Of a DNA stretch of 64,000 bases, positions 7,364-15,429 are shown one piece after another. This DNA is from Gemmatimonadetes bacterium SCN 70-22 (GTDB taxonomy: Bacteria > Gemmatimonadota > Gemmatimonadetes > Gemmatimonadales > Gemmatimonadaceae). The notes beneath the pieces are model-generated. The model had not been told where the DNA came from. It worked only from the letters and a program-made list of their open reading frames with translations, and did not search any database. The stretch covers positions 62,001-126,000 of the forward strand of contig MEDZ01000015.1 of NCBI GenBank assembly GCA_001724275.1, read 5' to 3'. The position numbers and the translations under genes are program-made. Each line of letters begins with the position of its first letter. Positions within the stretch are counted from its first letter, which is position 1.

Positions 7364-8812
7364 GTGACGACGCCTCCACGCCTCCGATTCGCTCCCTCCC
7401 CCACCGGGTACCTTCACGTCGGGGGGGCACGGACCGCCCTCTTCAACTGGCTGTACGCCAGGAAGACGGGAGGGAAGTTCCTCCTCCGAATCGAGGACAC
7501 GGACCGCGCCCGCAGCACCGAGGAGAGCACGCGCGCCATCTTCGACGGCCTCACCTGGCTGGGGCTCGACTGGGACGAGGAGGTCGTCTTCCAGGGCGCC
7601 AACGTGGCGCGGCACCAGCGCGATGCGCACCGCCTCCTGGACTCGGGGGCAGCCTACCGCGACTTCACGACCGCCGAGGCGCTCGACCGGATGCGCGCGG
7701 AGGCCGAGTCGCGTGGCGTGCCCTTCCGCTTCGACCGGCGCCTGGCGGAGCTGCCGCCGGACGAGGTCGCGGCACGGCTGGAACGCGGCGATCCGTACAC
7801 CATCCGCTTTCGCGTCCCCGAGGGCGTGACGGGGTGGGACGACCTCGTGCACGGCCCCATCGAGTTCCCCAACAAGGACCTCGATGACTTCATCATCCTG
7901 CGCTCCGACGGAACGCCGATCTACAACCTCGCCGTCGTCTCCGACGACATCGCGATGGCGATCACCCTCGTCATGCGCGGAGACGATCACATCTCCAACA
8001 CGCCCAAGCAGATCCTCCTGTATCAGGCGTTAGGCGCCTCCCTCCCCACGTTCGCCCACCTGCCCATGATCCTCGGGGGCGACGGGAAGAAGCTCTCCAA
8101 GCGCCACGGCGCCACCGCGGTGGGCGACTACGGGGCGCTCGGCATACTCCCCGACGCGATGTGCAACTTCCTCGCCCTGCTCGGCTGGTCGCCGGGTGGC
8201 GACCGCGAGGTGATGACGCGCGCCGAACTCATCGAGGCCTTCTCCGCCGAGGGGCTCCTCAAGAAGGCGGCGGTCTTCGACACCAGGAAGCTCGAGTGGA
8301 TGAACGGGCAGCACCTGGCCCAGGCGCCCATCGAGGCGCTGGATGCCTACCTGCGCCCCTTCCTCGTGCAGGAGGGGCTCACCACCGGCGAGGAGCTCGA
8401 GGCGCGGCGCGACTGGTGGCGGCGCCTCCTCGAGCTCCTGCGTGTGCGCGCCCGCACGGTCACCGAGCTGGTGGAGCAGTGCCGCCCGTACTTCCTCGAC
8501 GCCGTCGCCTACCAGCCGGAGGCGGTCGCCAAACAGTGGAAGGATCGCCTGGCGACGGCCGAGCTGCTGCAGGCCGTGCATGACCGGCTCGCGGCCGCGC
8601 CGTGGGAGGCGCAGGCGATGGAGGAGTCGCTGCGCGCGTTAGGCGAGGCGCGGGGCGTGGGCGCGGGAAAGATCTTCCAGCCCATGCGCGTCGCCCTCAC
8701 CGGCGTCGCCGCCACCCCGGGGATCTTCGACGTCCTCCTCGCCATCGGGCGCGACCGCTCGCTTGCACGGCTCGACGCCGCCGTGGCGCACCTCACCGCC
8801 CCCGCGGGATGA
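7364..8812 (+). CDS. gltX: Glutamate--tRNA ligase
   Basis: GltX charges tRNA with glutamate in the cytoplasm. The 482-residue product has the class I signature PSPTGYLHVGGART near the start (HIGH motif as HVGG), RIEDTDRARS, a GDDHISNTPKQI motif and the KMSKS equivalent KKLSKRHGA. Length is usual for the family. The start is taken as the GTG at 7364, eight codons before the HIGH region; a TTG further up (7289) would add 25 residues and lies just after the hairpin, so it is less likely. No clear Shine-Dalgarno is seen. Its stop codon overlaps the ATG of the next gene (ATGA), indicating translational coupling. Confidence 0.96.
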   Translation: MTTPPRLRFAPSPTGYLHVGGARTALFNWLYARKTGGKFLLRIEDTDRARSTEESTRAIFDGLTWLGLDWDEEVVFQGANVARHQRDAHRLLDSGAAYRDFTTAEALDRMRAEAESRGVPFRFDRRLAELPPDEVAARLERGDPYTIRFRVPEGVTGWDDLVHGPIEFPNKDLDDFIILRSDGTPIYNLAVVSDDIAMAITLVMRGDDHISNTPKQILLYQALGASLPTFAHLPMILGGDGKKLSKRHGATAVGDYGALGILPDAMCNFLALLGWSPGGDREVMTRAELIEAFSAEGLLKKAAVFDTRKLEWMNGQHLAQAPIEALDAYLRPFLVQEGLTTGEELEARRDWWRRLLELLRVRARTVTELVEQCRPYFLDAVAYQPEAVAKQWKDRLATAELLQAVHDRLAAAPWEAQAMEESLRALGEARGVGAGKIFQPMRVALTGVAATPGIFDVLLAIGRDRSLARLDAAVAHLTAPAG

Positions 8813-9453
8813 ACGATCCCCTGACCCCGCTCGAGCGGCGCGTCTACCACTACCTCCTGGACTTCCTGGCCGAGAACACCTACCAGCCCAGCGTCCGGGA
8901 GATCGGGCGGCGCTTTCGCATCAAGTCGACCAAGACGGTGGCGGAGGTGCTCCAGTCGCTGGCCGACAAGGGGTTCATCGAGCGCGAGGGGGCACGCTCG
9001 CGCGGGGTGCGCATCGTGGGCTGGTCGTCGATGGGGCAGGTGCAACCCGTCCCGCTCTACGCCCGCGTGAACCCGGTGGAACCGTACCTCACGGAGGAGA
9101 ACCGCGAGCGCTGGGTGGCGATGGACCGCTCGTTCGTCCCCACCGACGACGCGTTCTTTCTCCGCCACGGCGGCGAGGCCATGATGGCCCGCGGCGTGCA
9201 CGACGGCGACTGGCTGCTGGTGAGCCCCTCCACCCGCGCCCGCGAGGGCGACCTGGTGGCGGCGCGCGTCGGCGCGCACGTCCTGGTGCGCATCGTGGCG
9301 CGACAGGGGGCCGTGCTGTCGCTCGCCGCCACCAACGGGGAACCGCGCGAGATCTTCCTCGGCCCCAGCGACGACTTCTCCGTCCTGGGCGTCGTCTCCG
9401 CCGTCTTCCGCACCTGGCACGACGAGCCCGAGGTGGAGGGGGCCGACGGGTAG
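8809..9453 (+). CDS. LexA-like repressor lacking self-cleavage residues
   Basis: This 214-residue protein has LexA architecture. Residues 5-60 are a LexA winged helix (LTPLERRVYHYLLDFL, then YQPSVREIGRRFRIKS and SLADKGFIERE). The C-terminal half aligns with the LexA peptidase fold (DDAFFLRHGGEAMMARGVHD, GDWLLV, GDLVAARVG). The three functional sites differ from LexA: the catalytic Ser of the GMSM/GDSM loop is Ala124 (GEAM), the catalytic Lys is Arg161 (HVLVRIVA), and the Ala-Gly scissile pair is Pro-Val (ARVNPVEP). It should bind DNA and dimerise but not cleave itself in response to RecA. It overlaps the gltX stop by four bases. A lineage-specific repressor is likelier than the SOS LexA. Confidence 0.8.
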   Translation: MNDPLTPLERRVYHYLLDFLAENTYQPSVREIGRRFRIKSTKTVAEVLQSLADKGFIEREGARSRGVRIVGWSSMGQVQPVPLYARVNPVEPYLTEENRERWVAMDRSFVPTDDAFFLRHGGEAMMARGVHDGDWLLVSPSTRAREGDLVAARVGAHVLVRIVARQGAVLSLAATNGEPREIFLGPSDDFSVLGVVSAVFRTWHDEPEVEGADG

Positions 9454-9465
9454 GGCACCGCCGCC

Positions 9466-10410
9466 CTAGCGCCCGGAGATCGTCTTGCTCTCCGTCTTCT
9501 TCCGCGCCTCGGCTTCCCTGCGCTCCTTGTCCTTGCGATCGCGGATCTTCTTCACGGCCTGGCGGAACTCCTCCTCGTTCATCGCCGCCTGCGCGCCGCG
9601 CATGATGTCCGCGCGCATGGCCGCCAGGCGCGCCTGCCGGTCGTTCTCGATCGGGTTCCCCTGCATCCGGTTCATCGGGAGGAGCCCGAGCAGCGCCGTC
9701 GGGATCGAGAACTTCCCGAGGCGGATGTACTGCTGGTCGATCCCGTACTTCTCCCCCCCCTTGGTCTCGTACGTCCAGTCGCCACGCTCGTACTTGTTAG
9801 GCGAGTGGGTATTGGCCAGCACCGAATCGCGGTAGCGCATGATGCTCGTGACCACCGCCGAGTCGAGCCGCTCCTCGTCGGTCTTGGGGGCGTAGACCAG
9901 CGCCGGCGCCCCGGGCCAGAGGCGCGGGTCCACATAGCCGGGCTGCAGCCCCTTCACCGCCCCACGCCCGCTCGCGAGCGGCCCCCCGGCCGGGGTCCCC
10001 GCGTTGACGTCGAAGCCTGCCGCCGCCGGCGGTGGGATGCTCGCCGGCACCTCCTTGGGCGCCGCCAAGGGAAGCGCCGGGACCCCGGGGGCTCCGGCGC
10101 CACTCCCCATGGTCGCGCCCGCGCGCGGGGCTCCGCCGACGGGAGCCGGAGCCGCCACCGCGCTGGGTACCTCCGTCGCGGGCGTGGTGCGGGGGGGGGT
10201 GACGGTCAGGAAGCGGAGCCGTTCACGCGGCGGCTCCACGATGAACTCGCGCACGAAGATGCGCTGGATCGCCCCGGTCGAATGCAGCGCCTCGATCAGG
10301 GCCATCACCAGGACGACGTGCACCACCACCGAGACCAGGGCGGCACGCGCCGAACGCCCGGCGCCCGCGCCGGGCTCGCTTCGGTTGTGCCGCTTGTCGA
10401 GTGTCAGCAT
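9466..10410 (-). CDS. TonB-like single-pass membrane protein, family unknown
   Basis: The 314-residue product has a short basic start, one membrane helix at about residues 22-42 (RAALVSVVVHVVLVMALIEAL), then FVREFIVEPP and a long Pro/Ala-rich linker (about 60-165). This order resembles TonB or energy-transducing proteins, but the C-terminal part does not look like a TonB domain: it has a conserved-looking segment (DSVLANTHSPNKYERGDWTY) and ends in a highly charged helix (KKIRDRKDKERREAEARKK). It lies convergent with the LexA-like gene, 12 bases away, and downstream of the FAH-family gene on the same strand. Function is unknown; an envelope location is the only firm inference. Confidence 0.7.
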   Translation of the reverse strand: MLTLDKRHNRSEPGAGAGRSARAALVSVVVHVVLVMALIEALHSTGAIQRIFVREFIVEPPRERLRFLTVTPPRTTPATEVPSAVAAPAPVGGAPRAGATMGSGAGAPGVPALPLAAPKEVPASIPPPAAAGFDVNAGTPAGGPLASGRGAVKGLQPGYVDPRLWPGAPALVYAPKTDEERLDSAVVTSIMRYRDSVLANTHSPNKYERGDWTYETKGGEKYGIDQQYIRLGKFSIPTALLGLLPMNRMQGNPIENDRQARLAAMRADIMRGAQAAMNEEEFRQAVKKIRDRKDKERREAEARKKTESKTISGR

Positions 10411-10526
10411 CGTCGGGTGAGGATCGAGGGGCGTGCGAGCGACGCACCTGCGTGGGCGTCTCTCCTTGGTAACCCTGCCGGGTCAACGGGTTTCCGGCGA
10501 CAAGTGTTGCCGCCCGGGCCGGGAGG

Positions 10527-11132
10527 TCAGGCGACCGGGTTCCTGACGGAGCTGACCCCCAGGATCTCCACTTCCACGACATCGCCAGGCGCGAGCGGGC
10601 CGACCCCCGCCGGCGTCCCGGTGGCCACGAGGTCGCCGGGCTCCAGCGTCATCACCTGCGAGACGTACGACACGAGGAACGGGACGGAGAACACCATGTC
10701 CGAGCCCCGCGCCCGTTGCCGTTCGACCCCGTTCACCCGGGTGACGAGCTCCAGCGCCCCGAAGTCGAACGTCCCGAGCCTGGGCGTTCCCACGGCGCAG
10801 AAGGTGTCGTACCCCTTGGCCCGCGTCCACTGCGAGTCCTTGCGTTGCAGGTCGCGGGCCGTGACGTCGTTGAGCGCGACGACGCCAGCAATCGCCTCGA
10901 GCGCCTTCGCCTCCGAGGCGTTCCGGAGCGCCTTGCCGATGACCACCGCGATCTCTCCCTCGAACTCGACGCGCTCGGACTGCGGGGGGAGGACGATCGC
11001 CTCACCATCGCCGATGAGCGACGACGGTGGCTTCAGGAAGAACAGCGGCTCGGTCGGGACGTCGTTGCCGAGCTCCCGGGCATGCTCGGCGTAGTTGCGG
11101 CCGATGCAGACGATCTTGGACGGACGGGACAT
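10527..11132 (-). CDS. Fumarylacetoacetate hydrolase (FAH) family protein
   Basis: The 201-residue product is a compact FAH-fold enzyme: KIVCIGRNYAEHARELG at the start, FLKPPSSLI, the metal-binding VEFEGEIAVVIG, VVALNDVTARDLQ and the C-terminal TGTPAGVGPLAPGDVVEVEI. Family members hydrolyse or decarboxylate acylpyruvate-type compounds with Mg2+ held by two Glu and an Asp; short members like this are often acylpyruvases or oxaloacetate-acting enzymes. The exact substrate cannot be read from sequence. The ATG lies 9 bases after an octamer tract (11141-11192) and has no Shine-Dalgarno. The next minus-strand gene (9466-10410) lies 116 bases beyond its stop. Confidence 0.9.
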   Translation of the reverse strand: MSRPSKIVCIGRNYAEHARELGNDVPTEPLFFLKPPSSLIGDGEAIVLPPQSERVEFEGEIAVVIGKALRNASEAKALEAIAGVVALNDVTARDLQRKDSQWTRAKGYDTFCAVGTPRLGTFDFGALELVTRVNGVERQRARGSDMVFSVPFLVSYVSQVMTLEPGDLVATGTPAGVGPLAPGDVVEVEILGVSSVRNPVA

Positions 11133-11140
11133 TTCTCTGA

Positions 11141-11192
11141 GAAGACGAGAAGACGAGAAGACGAGAAGGCGAGAAGGCGAGAAGGCGAGAAG
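11141..11192 (-). repeat. Tandem octamer (TTCTCGTC) tract upstream of the FAH-family gene
   Basis: Plus-strand units GAAGACGA (three copies) then GAAGGCGA (three copies) plus a half unit. On the coding strand this is a pyrimidine-rich TTCTCGTC/TTCTCGCC leader ending 8 bases before the ATG of the FAH gene, the same unit and orientation as in front of the DUF2723 gene. Confidence 0.85.
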
Positions 11193-11222
11193 CGGGCGTT
11201 GCCTCTCAAAACTACCGTCCGG

Positions 11223-13775
11223 TCACCGGTGTCGCTTGGCTGAACGCGCCCCGCCGACGCTCGTCGCGCGCGCGTGGGCGGAGGGGACGGGGCGGTAGAA
11301 GCGGGCGATCTCGCGGGCTACCTCCGACCACGGGGCGATGACCCGGCGAGCCGGGGGGAGCCCCTCCACGAGCTCGCGGCCGAAGGCCTTGGACGCGGCG
11401 CGCGGGTCCATCAGTACCACGACGCCCTGGTCGCTGGCCGAGCGGATCAGGCGGCCGAACCCCTGCTTGAGGCGCAGTGCCGCATGAGGGATCATGTACT
11501 CGCGAAACGGGTCGCCCCCTCGCGCCTCGATGGCCTCGCAGTGGGCCGCGGTGAGCGGCTCGGTCGGGACCTTGAATGGGAGCTTGCTCAGGACCAGGGC
11601 GCGCAGCGCTTCGCCCGGTACGTCGACCCCTTCCCAGAACGACGCGGTCCCGACAAGGATCGCATCGCCGGCGTCGCGGAACCGGCGGAGGAGCGAATCG
11701 CGCGCATCTTCGCCATGGACCATCAGGGGGAATCGCTGGTCCAGGGCTCGTTCGCGCAGCACGAGCGCGGCCTCGCGCACGTCGCGGTGTGAGGTGAAGA
11801 GAGCGAAGACGCCTCCCCCTGCCGCCCCGGCCGTGACCGCGATCGCCTCGACCACGGCCTCGAAGTGCCCGCGCGGATCCACGTTGGGGGGCGCCGTGTC
11901 GGTGGGGATGGCCAGCATGGCCTGTGTGGCGTAGTCGAACGGGGACGGGAACACCTGCACCTCGGGCTCCACTTCGCTCTCGGTGAGCCCGAGGCGGGTC
12001 CGGATGAAGTCGAACTTCCCGTCGGTCGAGAGCGTGGCGCTGGTGACGATCGCGGTTTCCAGGCGGGCGAAGAGGTCTTCGCGGAGAATCGGGGCGAGGT
12101 CGAGGGGGACGCTGGTGACGGCGAGGTTGCGCTCCTTGCCGCGCACCTCGAGCCAGCGCACCGTCTCTCCCCGTCCCGATGGGGTGAGCCCCTGGCGCAG
12201 CGCCTCGCCGGCGTTCTCCAGGCGTCGCGTCACGCCGCGCAATTCGCCCAGGAGGGGAGCGTGCGCCTCCAGCGCCTGCTCGTCGGTCTCCAGCCGCTCG
12301 CGCACCAGGCGCAGGTTTTCGCCCAGGAGGGCGAGCTCGCGCAGCAGGTCCTCGAGTGCCACGCGGAGCCCTGCGCGCCATACCGGGTGCTCGGCGAACT
12401 GGTCGGTGAGTCGATATACCGGCGTGCGCGCCTCCTGCGTCACCCCGTCGAGCAGGTCGAAGACCGCCCCGCCCTTCTCACGGGCGGCGACGGCCGACGG
12501 AAAGAGGCGCGCGTGCACGAGGTCGAGCGAGGCCACGCTGAGCAGGTCCTTCCGCGCGCCCAGGCGCGCCGCGAGGGTGGGGAGGAGCCCCTTGCCGCGG
12601 CGCTCCAGGCGTCCAAAGAGGCGCTGCAGCCCGCGGCGCGTGGCGGTGGCCCCGAGGTGGCTGGCCGCGGCATCCTCGAGGTGGTGTCCCTCGTCCACGA
12701 CCAGCCGCGAGTACGGGGGGAGGACCGCGGCGTCGTCCCATTTCTGCGAGGCGCGCCGGACGGCGAGATCCGCCAGGAGCAAGTGGTGGTTGACGACGAT
12801 CACGTCGGCCTGCGCCGCCTGCCGGCGGGCGGCGAAGAGGAAGCAGCGGTCGAAGTGCGGGCATTGCAGCCGCAGGCAGAGGTCGGGCTCGGCCGCCACC
12901 TCGTCCCAGACGTCGGGCTTCGGTGGGACGGCCAGGTCGCTCAGGCTCCCGTCCCCCGTCCGCTCGGCCCACTTGGCCAGCGCCTCCAGCTCCGACGCCG
13001 CCCCTGCATCGAAGAGCGTCGCGCCGGCGCCTCGCGCCTGGTCCAGCCGGTGCAGGCAGAGGTAGTTGTGCCACCCCTTGAGGAGGGCGTAGCGCACCGG
13101 CTGGTCGTCGAGGGCCCGGGCGAGGAACGGGAGGTCCTTGCCGACCAGCTGTTCCTGGAGGTTGATCGTGTTGGTGGAGATGACGGTACGCTCGCCGTTC
13201 TGCGCCGCCCAGCGCAGCGCCGGGACCAGGTAGCCTAACGACTTGCCGACCCCCGTCCCCGCCTCGAGCACGCCGATCCCGCCCCCGTTGTAGAGCCGGG
13301 CGATGGTGCGGGCGAAGCCGCGCTGGCTGGCGCGGTCCTCGTAGCGCTGGTGCAGCCGCGCCACCGCGCCACCCGCCCCCAGCACCGCCTCGACCGCCTG
13401 CAGGTCGAGGGGCGAGCGCCGCCGGGCGCGCGGGACCTCGACCACCACGTAGACCTCGCGGGCATCGTTGTCGACGATGGCGAAGCCCACTCCGGCGTCG
13501 TGCATGCGCGCCGCGATGTCGAGGTCAGGGCCGGACGGCGCGAGGTTCCCGGACGGGTGGTTGTGCAGGAGGAGCTCGCCGCGCTGCGCGAATCCGGGGA
13601 GCGCGAGGACGGAGGTGACGTCGCCCCGCGCCACGACCCGCGCCGACGCGATGACGTCGCGCTCGTCCACCGTGCAGACGAAGCACACCTCGCGTCCCCC
13701 CGCCAGCCGGATGGCCGCCCGCACGGCGGCGGCGGCGTTAGGCGAAATCCTCCCTTCGGGTCTCTCCGGCGGCAT
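11223..13775 (-). CDS. DinG-type Fe-S helicase fused to an N-terminal JAMM/RadC domain
   Basis: The 850-residue protein combines two modules. Residues 1-120 are an MPN-type domain with the metal motif H-x-H-x7-S-x2-D (His71, His73, Ser81, Asp84, within HNHPSGNLAPSGPD) and a candidate Glu29. The rest is an XPD/DinG superfamily 2 helicase: Walker A EAGTGVGKS (171-179), STNTINLQEQLV, four candidate Fe-S cysteines (YLCLHR, then LCLRLQCPHFDRC), the DEGH box VVDEGHHLEDAA, SATLS, and FWEGVDVPGEALRALVLSKLPF with QGFGRLIRS near the end. DinG helicases unwind DNA 5' to 3' and resolve damage-associated structures; usual N-terminal fusions are DnaQ-like exonucleases, not this domain. The ATG at 13775 is the first start before the MPN fold. 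Confidence 0.88.
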   Translation of the reverse strand: MPPERPEGRISPNAAAAVRAAIRLAGGREVCFVCTVDERDVIASARVVARGDVTSVLALPGFAQRGELLLHNHPSGNLAPSGPDLDIAARMHDAGVGFAIVDNDAREVYVVVEVPRARRRSPLDLQAVEAVLGAGGAVARLHQRYEDRASQRGFARTIARLYNGGGIGVLEAGTGVGKSLGYLVPALRWAAQNGERTVISTNTINLQEQLVGKDLPFLARALDDQPVRYALLKGWHNYLCLHRLDQARGAGATLFDAGAASELEALAKWAERTGDGSLSDLAVPPKPDVWDEVAAEPDLCLRLQCPHFDRCFLFAARRQAAQADVIVVNHHLLLADLAVRRASQKWDDAAVLPPYSRLVVDEGHHLEDAAASHLGATATRRGLQRLFGRLERRGKGLLPTLAARLGARKDLLSVASLDLVHARLFPSAVAAREKGGAVFDLLDGVTQEARTPVYRLTDQFAEHPVWRAGLRVALEDLLRELALLGENLRLVRERLETDEQALEAHAPLLGELRGVTRRLENAGEALRQGLTPSGRGETVRWLEVRGKERNLAVTSVPLDLAPILREDLFARLETAIVTSATLSTDGKFDFIRTRLGLTESEVEPEVQVFPSPFDYATQAMLAIPTDTAPPNVDPRGHFEAVVEAIAVTAGAAGGGVFALFTSHRDVREAALVLRERALDQRFPLMVHGEDARDSLLRRFRDAGDAILVGTASFWEGVDVPGEALRALVLSKLPFKVPTEPLTAAHCEAIEARGGDPFREYMIPHAALRLKQGFGRLIRSASDQGVVVLMDPRAASKAFGRELVEGLPPARRVIAPWSEVAREIARFYRPVPSAHARATSVGGARSAKRHR

Positions 13776-13876
13776 GCCGGAATGTAGCGGGGGCGCCGAA
13801 CGCCGGGGGGTGACCCGGCGCGAACGGTGTCCCTGTCGCGGCGTCGCGATCCCGTCCCCCGCCTCCGGGTCCCCGG

Positions 13877-15175
13877 CTACGTCTTCAGCGGCTTCTTCTT
13901 CGCCGCCGGAAACAGCACGTTGTTGAGGATCAGCCGGTAGCCCGGCGACGTCGGGTGCAGCGAGAGGTCCGTGGGGGCGGCCCCGATGTTGTGTTGCGGA
14001 TCTTCCGGGTCGTGGCCGCCGAGATAGGTCCACGACCCCTTGCCGTAATCGCCGTGGATGTACTTGGCCCACGGCGCCCCCTCTTCCTGCGCCAGGACGG
14101 TCACGCCCTGCTTGATGGTCGCCTTGTTGAAGGACGTCGTGACGCCATAGAAGTCCTGGATGACGGTACGATGGTCCTGCACCAGCATCGACGAGACCGG
14201 GTCGAACTTGGCCGAGAACTGGAAGAGCGTGAACTGCCCCAGCGGCTGCCGTCGCCCGGGGACGTTGACCTGGTGCCCGTCGATGTCGCTCATCGAGTTG
14301 ACGAAGGGCGAGGGTTCGAGGTGCACGTCCTTGAAGGCGAAGGAGCGATCCCAGTCCATCTTGCTGTCGGCCGCCTCGTCCACCGGTGTCCCGTCGGCGA
14401 AGCTCCCGGCGATGTCGGTCTGGTAGGCGGCGATGGCCAGCGACAGCGTCTCGGTCGCCCCGCACATGGCGAACAGGAAGCCGCCACGCTCGACGAACTG
14501 CCGCATCTTCTCCGCCACGGCCTTCTTCATGGCGGGGATCGTGGCGAAGCCGAGCTTTCGGGCGCTGGCCATGGCCCGCTCGCGCTGCTCGATGAACCAC
14601 GGCGTGTCGCGGAAGCCGAGGTAGAGCTTGTTCTGCTGCCCGGTGAAGTCCTCGTGGTGCAGGTGCAACCAGTCGTATTTCGAGAGGTCGCCCGCCATGA
14701 CCTCCTCGTCATACACGGAGGCGAACTCGATCCCCGCATACTGCAGGGCGAGCGTCACGGCGTCGTCCCACGGGGGCGACTTGGCCGGGCGGTAGATGGC
14801 CACCTTGGGCGCCCGCTCGAGCGAGATGGCGTCCATGTTGCCTGAGGCGATCTCGGAGCGGATCGCGGCGAGGCGCCCGTTGTCGACCGGCTCGAAGGTC
14901 ACGCCGTCGAGGGTGGCGCGCTTGCGCAGCTCACTGAGGTCGGGGAGGAGGAACGACCCGCCGCGGTAGTTGATGAACCATTCGGCCTTGTTGCCGTCGC
15001 GGAGCGCGTTGAAGGTGAGCCCGTACGCCTTGAGGTGATTCGCCTGGTTGTCGTCCATCGGGACGAGCAGGTGCTGCGCACGCGCCCCGAGGGGGACGCA
15101 CGTCACGACCGCCGCGGCAAGGACGGTGAGGAGCCGCGCCGCGCGACGACGCGCCGGTGGCTGAGCCCGGGTCAC
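13877..15175 (-). CDS. Secreted protein of the family labelled asparagine synthetase B
   Basis: The 432-residue product has an export signal (RLLTVLAAAVVTCVPLGARAQ) and a mature part starting HLLVPMDDNQANHLKAYGL, then EWFINYRGGSF. The family is annotated asparagine synthetase B in Bacteroidota and relatives, but no ATP-pyrophosphatase or N-terminal nucleophile domain is visible here, so that name is doubtful. Later segments (KVAIYRPAKSPPWDDAVTLA, YDWLHLHHEDFTG, FAMCGATETLSLAIAA) resemble a class I glutamine-amidotransferase-like fold with a nucleophile-elbow Cys. HGDYGKGSWTYLGGHDPEDP near the end may be a substrate or metal site. The start is a GTG before the signal peptide. Function is unknown; location outside the cytoplasm is likely. 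Confidence 0.8.
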   Translation of the reverse strand: MTRAQPPARRRAARLLTVLAAAVVTCVPLGARAQHLLVPMDDNQANHLKAYGLTFNALRDGNKAEWFINYRGGSFLLPDLSELRKRATLDGVTFEPVDNGRLAAIRSEIASGNMDAISLERAPKVAIYRPAKSPPWDDAVTLALQYAGIEFASVYDEEVMAGDLSKYDWLHLHHEDFTGQQNKLYLGFRDTPWFIEQRERAMASARKLGFATIPAMKKAVAEKMRQFVERGGFLFAMCGATETLSLAIAAYQTDIAGSFADGTPVDEAADSKMDWDRSFAFKDVHLEPSPFVNSMSDIDGHQVNVPGRRQPLGQFTLFQFSAKFDPVSSMLVQDHRTVIQDFYGVTTSFNKATIKQGVTVLAQEEGAPWAKYIHGDYGKGSWTYLGGHDPEDPQHNIGAAPTDLSLHPTSPGYRLILNNVLFPAAKKKPLKT

Positions 15176-15355
15176 GGCAAGGCCCGACGGGCGCCGGGCA
15201 TCGCTGTCCTTCCCCGCAGGAAGGGATGGGGGCGTATGGGCCGGGCGACGGGAGAGTCGGAAGAATGATGACGACCGCACGGAAGCGATGATGGAAGGAG
15301 GCGTGGATGAATGCATGTTGTTGTTAGGGGGGGCCCCCCGCGACTGCGACCGCCG

Positions 15356-15413
15356 CCAGCGCCACCACCACCACCGCCGCCACCGCCTCCACCGCCGCCC
15401 CACCCCCTCGTGC
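15356..15413 (+). repeat. C-rich triplet tract (G-rich on minus strand)
   Basis: An irregular run of CCA/CCG/CCT triplets (GCCACCACCACCACCGCC and following) lies in the gap between the TPR gene and the minus-strand secreted protein. On the minus strand it has many GG pairs separated by one base, so a two-layer G-quadruplex could form. No gene is seen in the 254-base gap. Confidence 0.6.
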
Positions 15414-15429
15414 CCCGGCTCGCCCCCCA

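Noticed and set aside
11865-13238. Long plus-strand open frame opposite the DinG-like helicase
   Set aside because: It is the reverse of a well-supported gene; its composition (many Arg, Gly, Glu) and lack of motifs mark it as a high-GC shadow.
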